Of a DNA stretch of 64,000 nucleotides, positions 9,864-18,455 are shown piece after piece. The notes beneath the pieces are model-generated. The model was given only the letters and a program-made list of their open reading frames with translations. It was not told the origin of the DNA and ran no database searches. How positions within the stretch are numbered: position 1 is the first letter of the stretch; the number at the start of each line of letters is the position of its first letter. Source of the stretch: Roseateles terrae (GTDB lineage Bacteria; Pseudomonadota; Gammaproteobacteria; Burkholderiales; Burkholderiaceae_C); assembly GCF_014192155.1 (NCBI RefSeq), contig NZ_JACHXO010000002.1, positions 124,001 to 188,000 of the forward strand. The letters are read 5' to 3'. The translations under genes and the position numbers were made by a program.

Positions 9864-10463
9864 TCAGGCGGCTTTGACTGCTCCGAGGCCGCCGAAGAAC
9901 AGATCCGCCACCATCGGTGCCATGGCCTCATAGGTCAGTGCACCGTCCGGCCGAAGCCAGGTGAAGGTCCAGTTGATCATGCCGAACAGCAGCATGGTCA
10001 AGGGTTTGTGCAGATGGACGTCCCTCAGCTCCGGACGCAGCGTGGCGACCGCATCGGCAAACCGGGCCACCACCCGCCGCTCCACATCGATCAACGGAGC
10101 GCGATGGCTCTCATCGAGAAACTTCATGTCTTCGGTCAGCACGCGGTGCTCATGCTGGGACTCGCCGTAGGCCCGCACGAAGCTCAGAATCAGCGCCCGC
10201 AGGTGTTCCTGCGGCGGCAGTTCAAGGGCGGTCACCTCGTCCACCAGGTCGGCCAGATGCTGCAGATGCGTCTGGCAGATCAGCGCGAGCAGCTCATGCT
10301 TGTCGCGCACATAGTGGTAGAGGGTGGGCTTGGAGACCTCACAGGCTTCCGCCACCTGATTCATCGAGGTGGCAGGGAATCCCTGGTTGGCAAACAGGCG
10401 TGCAGCCTGGGCGAGGATCTCCTCGCGACTGGCATCAAATCCGGGGGCGCGTCCGCGAGCCAT
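9864..10463 (-). CDS. paaR: TetR-family regulator of the phenylacetate operon
   Basis: The 199-residue protein has an N-terminal TetR helix-turn-helix (SREEILAQAARLFANQGF, then TSMNQVAEACEVSKPTLYHY) and a C-terminal ligand domain. Betaproteobacterial PaaR repressors are TetR proteins encoded in or beside paa clusters and respond to phenylacetyl-CoA. This one lies between paaE (about 50 bp upstream) and the binding protein, inside the operon it probably controls. The perfect palindrome at 17203-17218 in front of paaG is a likely binding site. Name given from context and family. Confidence 0.85.
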   Translation of the reverse strand: MARGRAPGFDASREEILAQAARLFANQGFPATSMNQVAEACEVSKPTLYHYVRDKHELLALICQTHLQHLADLVDEVTALELPPQEHLRALILSFVRAYGESQHEHRVLTEDMKFLDESHRAPLIDVERRVVARFADAVATLRPELRDVHLHKPLTMLLFGMINWTFTWLRPDGALTYEAMAPMVADLFFGGLGAVKAA

Positions 10464-10516
10464 TGTGTTGTTTTGGAATCAGAAAGTGCGCAAGCCTAGC
10501 AGCGCCCGGGGGCTGC

Positions 10517-11596
10517 TCAGCGCTCGTCGAAGGAGATCACCACCCGCGGCGTCAGCGCATGGGCCTGGCAGCTGAGGATGAAACCGGCGGCCACCTCGTG
10601 TTTTTCCAGGGCGAAGTTCCGGTCCATGCGGACCTCCCCTTCCAGCAGCTTGCAGCGGCAGGTGGAGCAGACGCCGGACTTGCAGGAGAACGGCACGTCC
10701 ATGCCCGCCCGGGCGGCAGCGTCCAGCAGGCTGGGGTCGCTGCGCAGGAATTCGATCTCGCGGGAGACGCCGTCACGGATCACCACCACGCGGGCGGCTT
10801 CGGCATCCTGCGCCTGCATCTCGTGCGGCGCGGGACGACCCTGCTGCGTGTCGGGCGTGCCAAAGCGTTCAATGTGGATGCGCGCTTCCGGCACGCCGGC
10901 CTCGCGCAGCGCGGCTTCGGCCTGCTCGTTCATCTCGAACGGGCCGCAGACGAAGACCTGGTCGATGCCCGCCGCCGGCACCGGGCCGCGCAGGAAGTCG
11001 GCCAGCTTGTCCTTGTCCAGCCGGCCCTGCATCAGCGGCGAATCCACATGCTCCCGCGAGAACACATGGTGCAGCGACACCCGGGTCAGGTAGCGGTTCT
11101 TCAGGTCTTCCAGCTCTTCCTTGAACATGGCGCTGGCCGGACGGCGGTTGCCGTAGATCAGCGTGAAGCGGCTGTGCGGCTCCTTGGCCAGCACCGTCTT
11201 CATGATCGACAGGATCGGCGTGATGCCCGAACCCGCGGCAATCCCGACGTAATGCCGGGGCAGCGCCGGATCGAGCGGCACAAAGAAGCGGCCTTGCGGC
11301 GGGAACACCTGCACCGTGTCGCCCGGCTTCAGGCGGTCATGGACCCAGGTGGAGAAAGCCCCGCCGGAGACGTGCCGCACGCCCACGCGCAGTTCACCGT
11401 CATCCACACCGGCGCAGATGGAATAGGACCGGCGCAGGTCCTGGCCGTCCACCTCGCCGCGCAGGGTCAGGTATTGGCCCTGGGTGAAGCGGAAGGTGTC
11501 GCGCAGGTCCTCCGGCACCTCGAAGGACAGCACCACCGCATCGTCGGTGTCCTGATGCTTGGCGCGCAGGCGCAGGGGGTGGAAGTGCAGGCTCAT
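10517..11596 (-). CDS. paaE: Phenylacetyl-CoA epoxidase reductase subunit PaaE
   Basis: PaaE passes electrons from NADPH through FAD and a [2Fe-2S] cluster to the PaaABC(D) epoxidase. The 359-residue protein shows a ferredoxin-NADP reductase module (RRSYSICAGVDDGELRVGVR; GIAAGSGITPILSIMKTV; FVCGPFEMNEQAE) followed by a plant-type ferredoxin domain with the cluster ligands in CKSGVCSTCRCKLLEG, the fourth Cys lying about 30 residues later. Its start lies 12 bp after the paaD stop. Domain order and length are normal. Confidence 0.96.
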   Translation of the reverse strand: MSLHFHPLRLRAKHQDTDDAVVLSFEVPEDLRDTFRFTQGQYLTLRGEVDGQDLRRSYSICAGVDDGELRVGVRHVSGGAFSTWVHDRLKPGDTVQVFPPQGRFFVPLDPALPRHYVGIAAGSGITPILSIMKTVLAKEPHSRFTLIYGNRRPASAMFKEELEDLKNRYLTRVSLHHVFSREHVDSPLMQGRLDKDKLADFLRGPVPAAGIDQVFVCGPFEMNEQAEAALREAGVPEARIHIERFGTPDTQQGRPAPHEMQAQDAEAARVVVIRDGVSREIEFLRSDPSLLDAAARAGMDVPFSCKSGVCSTCRCKLLEGEVRMDRNFALEKHEVAAGFILSCQAHALTPRVVISFDER

Positions 11597-11607
11597 GATG
11601 GACAGGG

Positions 11608-12156
11608 CTACAGCGGCTTGAAGAATTCGAAGGGTTCCCGGCAGGCCAGGCAGCGGTAGAGCGCCTTGCAGGCGGTGCTGCCGAAGGCGGACAGGCGCTC
11701 GGTGTGGGCACTGCCGCAGCGCGGACAGGCGACGGCTTCGGGCGCGGCGGCCCGGGGCATGCGGACAAGACGGATCGGGACGGCAGCCCCATCGCCCCCG
11801 CCCTGCACACGCCCCGGCGGCGCAATGCCATAGGCCCGCAGCTTCTCGCGGCCCTCGGGGGTGATCCAGTCGGTGGTCCAGGCGGGCGCGCGACGCATGG
11901 TCACCGTCACCGTGCCAAAGCGCGACAGGGCTTCACACACCTGCTGCTCGATGGCCTCGGTCGCCGGGCAGCCGGAATAGGTGGGCGTGAGCACCACCTC
12001 CAGGCCGTCGGCGGTCTCCAGCAGATCGCGCACGATGCCCAGCTCCACCAGCGAGATTGCCGGCACTTCCGGATCGGGCACCTGGCCCAGCACCTCCCAC
12101 GCGGCGGAGAGGCGGCCGCAGCCCTGGTCGTGCGCCTGCATGGCCGTCGTCACCAC
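11608..12156 (-). CDS. paaD: Phenylacetyl-CoA epoxidase assembly protein PaaD
   Basis: PaaD is thought to help mature the iron centres of the epoxidase. The 182-residue protein has an N-terminal DUF59/MIP18 domain (VPDPEVPAISLVELGIVRDL; TPTYSGCPATEAIE) and a C-terminal Cys-rich zinc-ribbon-like part (CPRCGSAHTERLSAFGSTAC, then CLACREPFEFFKPL). The start overlaps the end of paaC by 7 bp. Length and domain order fit the family. Confidence 0.95.
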   Translation of the reverse strand: MVTTAMQAHDQGCGRLSAAWEVLGQVPDPEVPAISLVELGIVRDLLETADGLEVVLTPTYSGCPATEAIEQQVCEALSRFGTVTVTMRRAPAWTTDWITPEGREKLRAYGIAPPGRVQGGGDGAAVPIRLVRMPRAAAPEAVACPRCGSAHTERLSAFGSTACKALYRCLACREPFEFFKPL

Positions 12157-13034
12157 ACGCCGCCTGGATAGGTGCGCTGCAGGTGCTGCATGGTGGCCAG
12201 CATGTGGCCCATATGCTCGCTGTGCACGCCCTGGCGGCCGGCATAGACATGCGGCGTGTTCTTGGGACGCGGCAGGCCGGCCTCATTCAGCACGGCCGCC
12301 ATGGCGGCATCCCAGTCGTCCCGCAGCTCGGACCAGGCAGGTCCCAGGCCGGACGCGACGGCGGCATCGTCCACCGCATCAGAAGCAAACAGCTCGCCGA
12401 CATACGGCCACAGCTGCATCAGCGCGGCCTGCATGCGGCGGGTGGATTCTTCGGTGCCGTCGCCCAGGCGCACCACCCAGTCGGCGGCATGCTGCTGGTG
12501 GTACTGCACTTCCTTCACCGCCTTGGCGGCGATGGCGGCCACTTCCGCGTCGCTGGAATCGCGCAGGCGGTCCCACAGGGGCAGCAGCCAGCACGCCGCC
12601 ATCAGGTTGCGGGCCTGGGTGAAGGCAAAGTCGCCGCGCGGCAGCTCCATCAGCACCGGGTTCAGGAAATGGCGCTCTTCGCGCAGGTAGGCGAGCTGGT
12701 CTTCGTCCAAGGGGGCTGCAGCCGTCTGGCCACCGGCCTGCGCCCGCGCTTCCAGCTGACCGGCGCGGGTCAGCAGCGCCCTGGCCTGCCCCAGCAGGTC
12801 CAGCGCGATGTTGCCCAGCGCCAGGTCCTCTTCCAGCATCGGCGCATGGCCGCACCATTCGGACAGCCGGTGCGACAGCACCAGGCAGGCGTCCCCGATG
12901 CGCAGCAGATACTGCGCGCCGACGTCCTTCACCACGGGACCCACCACGGCAGCCGCCGTGCGGGTCGTCACAGCGGGCGCCACGGGCGCCCCGGGCGTCA
13001 CATGAGGAGTGGGCATCTTCACCTCGACGGTCAT
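12150..13034 (-). CDS. paaC: Phenylacetyl-CoA epoxidase structural subunit PaaC
   Basis: PaaC is the ferritin-like, metal-free scaffold partner of PaaA. ATG 13034 was chosen because GAGGAGC lies just upstream and the start then falls 17 bp after the paaB stop; a GTG at 13055 would overlap paaB. The 294-residue protein has an Ala/Pro/Thr-rich N-terminal extension of about 30 residues, then the helical domain (YLLRIGDACLVLSHRLSEWC; QARNLMAACWLLPLWDRLRD; EVQYHQQHAADWVVRLGDG). The extension is longer than in typical PaaC. Confidence 0.95.
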   Translation of the reverse strand: MTVEVKMPTPHVTPGAPVAPAVTTRTAAAVVGPVVKDVGAQYLLRIGDACLVLSHRLSEWCGHAPMLEEDLALGNIALDLLGQARALLTRAGQLEARAQAGGQTAAAPLDEDQLAYLREERHFLNPVLMELPRGDFAFTQARNLMAACWLLPLWDRLRDSSDAEVAAIAAKAVKEVQYHQQHAADWVVRLGDGTEESTRRMQAALMQLWPYVGELFASDAVDDAAVASGLGPAWSELRDDWDAAMAAVLNEAGLPRPKNTPHVYAGRQGVHSEHMGHMLATMQHLQRTYPGGVW

Positions 13035-13051
13035 CTGGAGCTCCTCGGACC

Positions 13052-13357
13052 TCACATGTGGTCCAGTTCCTTGGGCAGTTCATAGAAGGTGGGATGACGG
13101 TAGACCTTGTCTTCCATCGGATCGAAGTACATCGACTTCTCCCCCGGGTCCGACGCCACGATGGCCGAGGACGGCACCACCCAGATGCTCACGCCTTCCT
13201 GGCGGCGGGTGTAGACATCGCGCGCCATCTGCAGGGCCATCGCCGAATCCGGCGCATGCAGGCTGCCGCAATGTTTGTGGTCCAGGCCCGCCTTGCTGCG
13301 GACAAACACTTCCCACAGCGGCCATTCCTGGGCGCCGGTCTGCTGGTTGATGCTCAT
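13052..13357 (-). CDS. paaB: Phenylacetyl-CoA epoxidase small subunit PaaB
   Basis: The 101-residue protein (MSINQQTGAQEWPLWEVFVR; KHCGSLHAPDSAMALQMARD; GVSIWVVPSSAI) is a normal-length PaaB, the small subunit of the multicomponent epoxidase that bridges PaaAC heterodimers. The open frame extends upstream to 13570, but that part is a shadow of paaA. ATG 13357 follows paaA by about 20 bp. It ends HPTFYELPKELDHM, as usual for this subunit. Confidence 0.96.
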   Translation of the reverse strand: MSINQQTGAQEWPLWEVFVRSKAGLDHKHCGSLHAPDSAMALQMARDVYTRRQEGVSIWVVPSSAIVASDPGEKSMYFDPMEDKVYRHPTFYELPKELDHM

Positions 13358-13379
13358 GATGAGGCTCCAGAAAAATGAA

Positions 13380-14381
13380 TCAGGCCGCGGCGGCTTGCGT
13401 GGCGCGTTTCTGGGCATGGGCCAGCGCGGCGTCGCGGACCCAGGCGCCGTCTTCCCAGGCCTTGACCCGGGCGGACAGGCGCTCGCGGTTGCAGGGGCCG
13501 TCGCCACCAACCACACGCCAGAACTCGCTCCAGTCGATGGGGCCGAAGTCATAGTGGTCCCGCTCGGCATTCCAGGCGAGTTGCGGGTCGGGCAACGTCA
13601 CGCCCAGGATCTCGGCCTGCGGCACTGTGGCGTCCACGAACTTCTGGCGCAGCTCGTCATTGCTGAGGCGCTTGATGCCCCAACGCATCGACTGCTCGGA
13701 GTTGGGCGAATCCTTGTCGGCCGGCCCGAACATCATCAGCGACGGCCACCACCAGCGGTTGACCGCGTCCTGCACCATCGCCTTCTGGGCGTCGGTGCCG
13801 TCGCGCATCATCGTCAGCAGGCTCTCGTAGCCCTGGCGCTGGTGGAAGCTCTCTTCGCGGCAGATGCGGATCATCGCGCGGGCATACGGGCCGTAGGAGC
13901 AGCGGCACAGCGGCACCTGGTTCATGATGGCGGCGCCGTCCACCAGCCAGCCGATGACGCCGATGTCGGCCCAGGTCAGCGTGGGGTAGTTGAAGATGGA
14001 GCTGTACTTGGCCTTGCCGGTGTGCAGCGCGTCCAGCATCTGGTCGCGGCTGGTGCCCAGCGTCTCGGCGGCGGAGTACAGGTAGAGGCCGTGGCCGCCT
14101 TCATCCTGCACCTTGGCCAGCAGGATGGCCTTGCGCTTGAGCGTCGGTGCGCGGGTGATCCAGTTGCCTTCCGGCAGCATGCCCACGATCTCGCTGTGCG
14201 CATGCTGGCTGATCTGCCGCACCAGCGTCTTGCGGTAGTGGTCCGGCATCCAGTCCTTGGCTTCGATGAAGTCACCGTCATCGATGCGCTGCTCGAAAGC
14301 AGCATTGCGTGCCTGCTCTTCCGCGGTCTGCAGCCGGCGGGCTTCATCCTGCGGACCGACACTCATGGCCTGGGTGTACAT
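13380..14381 (-). CDS. paaA: Phenylacetyl-CoA epoxidase catalytic subunit PaaA
   Basis: PaaA carries the di-iron site that epoxidises the ring of phenylacetyl-CoA. ATG 14381 has AAGGAGAG upstream, giving 333 residues. Ferritin-like helices with iron-binding Glu/His residues are visible ([40 protein letters not shown]), and [13 protein letters not shown] is characteristic of the family. It starts 22 bp after the paaK stop, so it belongs to the same transcript. Confidence 0.97.
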   Translation of the reverse strand: MYTQAMSVGPQDEARRLQTAEEQARNAAFEQRIDDGDFIEAKDWMPDHYRKTLVRQISQHAHSEIVGMLPEGNWITRAPTLKRKAILLAKVQDEGGHGLYLYSAAETLGTSRDQMLDALHTGKAKYSSIFNYPTLTWADIGVIGWLVDGAAIMNQVPLCRCSYGPYARAMIRICREESFHQRQGYESLLTMMRDGTDAQKAMVQDAVNRWWWPSLMMFGPADKDSPNSEQSMRWGIKRLSNDELRQKFVDATVPQAEILGVTLPDPQLAWNAERDHYDFGPIDWSEFWRVVGGDGPCNRERLSARVKAWEDGAWVRDAALAHAQKRATQAAAA

Positions 14382-14403
14382 GCTCTCTCCTTGCCTGCGG
14401 GGA

Positions 14404-15714
14404 TCAGCCGCGCGGGCGTTTGTCCACCACACGGCGGGCCTTGCCCACCAGGGTGCGTTCGATGGAATCCGGCGCGCCCACCGTCACACGGGTGGACACA
14501 CCGACCAAAGTCTTGATGCGATGCTGCAGCGCCTTGGACACCGCCTGCGGATCCACGCCCGACGCGGTGGTGGACAGCTCGCAGCGAACTTCCACTTCAT
14601 CCAGCGAGCCCTCGCGCGAGACCACCAGCTGGTATTGCCCGGACAGGCCTTCCTGCGCCAGCACCAGTTCCTCGATCTGCGTCGGGAAGAGGTTCACGCC
14701 GCGGATGATCAGCATGTCGTCGCTGCGGCCGACGATCTTGCCCATGCGGCGCATGCTGCGGGAGGTGGGCGGCAGCAACCGGGTCAGGTCGCGGGTGCGG
14801 TAGCGGATGACGGGCAGTGCTTCCTTGGTGAGCGAGGTGAAGACCAGTTCACCTTCGGCGCCTTCGGGCAGCACTTCGCCGGTGTCCGGGTCGATGATCT
14901 CGGGATAGAAGTGGTCTTCCCAGATGACCGGGCCGTCCTTGCTTTCGATGCATTCGCTGGCCACGCCGGGGCCCATCACCTCGGACAGGCCGTAGATGTC
15001 CACTGCGTCCAGACCGCCGCGGGTCTCGATCTCGCGGCGCATCGCTTCGGTCCAGGGCTCGGCACCGAAGATGCCGACCTGGATGGAGCTGTCCCGCGCG
15101 TCCAGGCCCTGACGGGCGAACTCCTCGATGATCACCTGCATGTAGCTCGGGGTGACCATGATGACGTCCGGCTGGAAGTCCCGGATCAGCTGGACCTGTT
15201 TCTCGGTCTGCCCGCCGGACATCGGAATGACGGTGCAGCCCAGCCGCTCCGCGCCGTAGTGGGCACCGAGGCCGCCGGTGAACAGACCGTAGCCATAGGC
15301 CACATGGACGATATCTCCCGCCCGGGTACCGGCCGCGCGCAGCGACCGTGCGACGAGATCGGCCCAGGTATCGATGTCCCGCCGGGTGTAGCCGACCACC
15401 GTCGGCTTGCCGGTGGTGCCGGATGAGGCGTGGATGCGCACCACTTCCTGCCGGGGCACCGCGAAGAGGCCGAACGGGTAGTGATCCCGCAGGTCCTGCT
15501 TGGTGGTGAACGGGAAATGCCGCAGGTCGGACAGGTCCTTCAGATCGGCCGGGTGCACACCCTTGGCATCAAAGGCCTGCCGGTAGTGGGACACATGCTC
15601 GTAGGCGCGCGTCAGCGTGTCGCGCAGCCGCTGCAATTGCAGGGCGCGCAGTTCATCCTGGCTGGCCCGCTCGATCGGTTCCAGGTCTGCGGGGCTGGGG
15701 TGCTTCACCGGCAT
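14404..15714 (-). CDS. paaK: Phenylacetate-CoA ligase
   Basis: PaaK activates phenylacetate to phenylacetyl-CoA with ATP, the entry step of the pathway and the source of the inducer recognised by PaaR. The 436-residue adenylate-forming enzyme has the P-loop [20 protein letters not shown] near residue 95-112, the [17 protein letters not shown] and [15 protein letters not shown] core motifs, and the C-terminal lid with [17 protein letters not shown]. Its start overlaps the end of paaI by 10 bp. Confidence 0.97.
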   Translation of the reverse strand: MPVKHPSPADLEPIERASQDELRALQLQRLRDTLTRAYEHVSHYRQAFDAKGVHPADLKDLSDLRHFPFTTKQDLRDHYPFGLFAVPRQEVVRIHASSGTTGKPTVVGYTRRDIDTWADLVARSLRAAGTRAGDIVHVAYGYGLFTGGLGAHYGAERLGCTVIPMSGGQTEKQVQLIRDFQPDVIMVTPSYMQVIIEEFARQGLDARDSSIQVGIFGAEPWTEAMRREIETRGGLDAVDIYGLSEVMGPGVASECIESKDGPVIWEDHFYPEIIDPDTGEVLPEGAEGELVFTSLTKEALPVIRYRTRDLTRLLPPTSRSMRRMGKIVGRSDDMLIIRGVNLFPTQIEELVLAQEGLSGQYQLVVSREGSLDEVEVRCELSTTASGVDPQAVSKALQHRIKTLVGVSTRVTVGAPDSIERTLVGKARRVVDKRPRG

Positions 15715-16205
15715 GGGGCATCGTCTCCGGAGTCGTCCGGCACCAGCCCCGGCACCACGGGCTTGCCCTTGATGCGATAGGAGCGGCCCCGGAACACGGC
15801 GACCAGTTCGTCGCGCTGGTTGGTGAGGGTGATGTCGTAGACCCCGGTCCGGCCCGCCAGCGAGGTTTCGGCGGCGACCGCGGTCAATACATCGCCCAAC
15901 CGGGACGGCGCGACGATGTCGATCGCGAAGCCGGAAGCCACCGTCATCTCGTTATGCGAGTTGCAGGCGAAGGCGAAGGTGGAATCGGCCAGGGTGGTCA
16001 CAAAACCCCCGTGGCAGATGTCGAATCCGTTGAGCATGTCGGCGCGAACCGTCATGCGCAGCGTGGCCGTGCCCGGGGCAATGGCCACGATCTCGATGCC
16101 CAGACCGCGCGAGGCGCGGTCGTTGGCAAACATGGTGTCGCGCACGGCCTCGGCCAGCGCCTGGCGGGACACGCGACGTGCCCCTTCCTGCGGGAGCACA
16201 GCCAT
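15705..16205 (-). CDS. paaI: Hydroxyphenylacetyl-CoA thioesterase PaaI
   Basis: PaaI is a hotdog-fold thioesterase that rescues CoA from dead-end ring-modified phenylacetyl-CoA products. The 166-residue protein contains the family signature NGFDICHGGFVTTLADSTFA, with the catalytic-type Asp, and the closing strand RTGVYDITLTNQRDELVAVF. It overlaps paaG upstream by one base (TGATG) and paaK downstream by 10 bp, so it sits in the middle of a coupled set. Confidence 0.95.
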   Translation of the reverse strand: MAVLPQEGARRVSRQALAEAVRDTMFANDRASRGLGIEIVAIAPGTATLRMTVRADMLNGFDICHGGFVTTLADSTFAFACNSHNEMTVASGFAIDIVAPSRLGDVLTAVAAETSLAGRTGVYDITLTNQRDELVAVFRGRSYRIKGKPVVPGLVPDDSGDDAPCR

Positions 16206-17131
16206 CAGCGGTCCTTGAAGTGCGGGGCGCGTTTGTCCAGGAAGGCGGCGGCGCCTTCGAGGTAATCGTGGGCGTAGCCGAGCTGGCTCTGCAGCCGCGC
16301 TTCCATGCGCAGCGCATCTTCCAGTTCGAGGTCCATCGCCTCATCCAGCGCGGCGCGGGTCTGCACCAGCGCGCGGGTGGGCATGCCGGCCAGCTGCTGG
16401 GCGGTGGCCATGGCGACGCTGGCCAGCTCCTCATCCGCCACGCAGCGGGCGATCAGGCCCCATTGCTGCGCCTGCTCCGCGGGCAGCTTCTCACCCAGCA
16501 GCGTCAATTGCAGCGCGCGGGCGCGGCCCACCAGACGGGTCAGCAGCCAGGTGCCGCCGCAGTCCGGCACGAGGCCGATGCGGGAGAAGGCCTGGATGAA
16601 GGACGCCGAACGGCCGGCGATGACCAGGTCACAGCCCAGCGCGAAATTCGCGCCCGCACCGGCCGCCACACCATTGACGGCGCAAAGCGTGGGCACCGGC
16701 ATGCTGCGCAGGCGCAGTGCCAGCGGGATGTAGTAATGGTCCAGCAGGTGGCCGATGTCCTTGGGTTTGGGGCGGCGCGGTGCCTGCCCGGACGGAGGTA
16801 CGGCTTCGGCGCCCACAGCGGTGTCGGCCGCCGTCTCGAATTCCGGCTTGATGTAGGGGTCGTTCAAATCCTGACCGGCGCAGAACGCGCGGCCAGCACC
16901 GGTCACGAGCACCGCCCGCACCGAGGAATCCTCCGCGGCGTCGTCCAGTGCATGACGCAACTGGCCGAGCATCGCGGTGGTGAAGGCGTTGAGCGCCTGC
17001 GGACGGTTGAGCGTCAGCACGCGCACGGCGCCTTCGTTGGACACCAGCAGGACCGGATCCGCGCCTGGGGAGGTCGCTTCTCCGGTCCCGGTGCCTGCGC
17101 CTGGCGAGCCAGGCAGGTGGGCGGTACTCAT
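16205..17131 (-). CDS. paaG: 2-(1,2-epoxy-dihydrophenyl)acetyl-CoA isomerase PaaG
   Basis: PaaG isomerises the ring-1,2-epoxide to oxepin-CoA and belongs to the crotonase superfamily. Signature segments are VTGAGRAFCAGQDLND, GVAAGAGANFALGCDLVIAG and SRIGLVPDCGGTWLLTRLVG, with the acidic Asp in the last. The 308 residues exceed the usual 262 or so because of a Gly/Thr/Pro-rich N-terminal extension of about 25 residues and an insertion at about residues 99-123 (Ala/Pro/Arg-rich, between IKPEFE and IGHLLDHYY). It is the first gene of the operon, with GAGGAGA about 10 bp before the ATG. It could alternatively be annotated PaaB-type enoyl hydratase in older schemes. Confidence 0.95.
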   Translation of the reverse strand: MSTAHLPGSPGAGTGTGEATSPGADPVLLVSNEGAVRVLTLNRPQALNAFTTAMLGQLRHALDDAAEDSSVRAVLVTGAGRAFCAGQDLNDPYIKPEFETAADTAVGAEAVPPSGQAPRRPKPKDIGHLLDHYYIPLALRLRSMPVPTLCAVNGVAAGAGANFALGCDLVIAGRSASFIQAFSRIGLVPDCGGTWLLTRLVGRARALQLTLLGEKLPAEQAQQWGLIARCVADEELASVAMATAQQLAGMPTRALVQTRAALDEAMDLELEDALRMEARLQSQLGYAHDYLEGAAAFLDKRAPHFKDR

Positions 17132-17202
17132 GTCGGGTTTGTCTCCTCGGCTGCCTCGTGATGAATCCAGCCAGGGGCTTGATTCAGCGGGTATGGTTTA
17201 TT

Positions 17203-17218
17203 TACCGACCGGTCGGTA
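17203..17218. promoter_or_regulatory. Perfect 16-bp palindrome, probable PaaR operator
   Basis: The sequence taccgaccggtcggta is a perfect inverted repeat with no spacer, of the size and style bound by TetR-family dimers. It lies 72 bp upstream of the paaG start and immediately downstream of a promoter-like -10 (17220-17225), where a bound repressor would block initiation. Only this one perfect copy was noticed in the window. Assignment to PaaR is inferred from position and regulator family. Confidence 0.75.
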
Positions 17219-17219
17219 G

Positions 17220-17248
17220 AGCATAGGAGCAACCCAGGTCCCAAGCAA
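17220..17248 (-). promoter_or_regulatory. Probable sigma-70 promoter of the paa operon
   Basis: On the minus strand TTGCTT (17243-17248) and TATGCT (17220-17225) are separated by exactly 17 bp. Transcription would start within the palindrome at 17203-17218 and proceed into paaG. The hexamers deviate moderately from consensus, as is common for regulated promoters. Confidence 0.55.
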
Positions 17249-17326
17249 GTCCAAAACCTCAGGGTTTGTACGGAGTCATGGAGGCGCGGGGCATGGCCCC
17301 CCCCTGCGCCGGCGTGGCGCCTGGCT

Positions 17327-18298
17327 TCAGGCGAGCTCGGTCCGCGCCACCTGCACCTGGGTCACCAGATCTTCCACACGGCGCGGCGTCAGGCCGTGCA
17401 CGCCCTGCTCGGTGGCAGCAGCCGCACCCGCCGCGACGGCCCAGCGCAAATGGTCTTCCGGACTGCCGGCCGGGAAGCGGATCAAGCTGAAGAGCAGCCC
17501 GGCGGTGGTGGCGTCCGCCACGTCCAGGCGGTGAAAGGGGTCGGGCACCGCCTCGAGCGTGGAACCGCAGACGCTCACATCGCCCTTGGGATGGAAGAGC
17601 TGGGCGCCCCGGTCCCGCAGGGTCAGCAGCACGATCGCCTTGGGATTCCACGCGGCGAGCTGGCCCAGCCCCAGGTGATAGTCCCGAGCGCGGAACAGGC
17701 CGCAGAGATCATCCTCCGTCACGCGGATCACATCGGCGATGCGGCACAGGCGCTCCAGCGTGCGGTCATAGCGCGAATCCATGCTCAGGCGGTAGTTGGG
17801 GTCGTAGCTGATGTGCACCCCTTCGTCCTTGAGCGACTCCGCCAGCGCCACCAGCCGTGCGGCCAGCGGTTCACGCGTCAGGCTGATGGAGCCGAAATGG
17901 GCCCACCGGACGGCATGACGCCAGCCGGCCGGCAGTGCATGCGGGCGGAAGTGGAGGTCCGCGCTGTCGTCACCCACATAGAGGAAGGACGCCGGCACCG
18001 GCTCGTGCAGGAAGGCCATCAGCGGTGAGCGGGCGAACTGCTGGATGAAACGCAGGTCCAGCGCCGCATCGACGCTGCACCGCCAGAGGTCCTGGCCAAA
18101 GGCGTCCTTGCTGATGCCGCCGGCAAAGGCGCTCAGCTGTCCGAGACGCGAAGCGGCAATCGCCACCTTCCAGGGGGAGCCGCCGCAATGGCTGCGCCAT
18201 TCGGTGGGGCCGACCCGTCGCATGTCGGTCAGCGCTTCACCAAACGACACGAAGCTGGCGAGATCAGCATGCAGCACAGGCGTGGGGGCGAAGGTCAT
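17327..18298 (-). CDS. PfkB-family carbohydrate kinase with altered active-site loop
   Basis: The 323-residue protein aligns in style with PfkB sugar kinases: SFVSFGEALTDMRRVG at the start, CGGSPWKVAIAASRLG near residue 38-53, YDPNYRLSM and VTEDDLCGLF in the middle. The catalytic anion-hole motif, usually D-T-x-G-A-G-D, reads here L258-D-V-A-D-A-T-T-A-G267. The presumed base D262 remains, but the glycines are replaced. Relatives in the order carry the usual GAGD, so activity or specificity may have changed. It is divergent from moaA; the upstream gap of 157 bp holds both promoters. Substrate unknown; fructose-like sugars are typical. Confidence 0.85.
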   Translation of the reverse strand: MTFAPTPVLHADLASFVSFGEALTDMRRVGPTEWRSHCGGSPWKVAIAASRLGQLSAFAGGISKDAFGQDLWRCSVDAALDLRFIQQFARSPLMAFLHEPVPASFLYVGDDSADLHFRPHALPAGWRHAVRWAHFGSISLTREPLAARLVALAESLKDEGVHISYDPNYRLSMDSRYDRTLERLCRIADVIRVTEDDLCGLFRARDYHLGLGQLAAWNPKAIVLLTLRDRGAQLFHPKGDVSVCGSTLEAVPDPFHRLDVADATTAGLLFSLIRFPAGSPEDHLRWAVAAGAAAATEQGVHGLTPRRVEDLVTQVQVARTELA

Positions 18299-18455
18299 GG
18301 TCGCGATTCAATCGACTCCTGCGCCGTCGCGCAAGTGACAAGTCCTACAGGTTCGGGACACTCGCGCTTGCCTTGCTGCGGCATTCATCCCGCATTCATT
18401 GATATTGCCGGCCCCTGACTTCATGAGGTTGCTGCAGGGGCGGCACAATCGCCCC

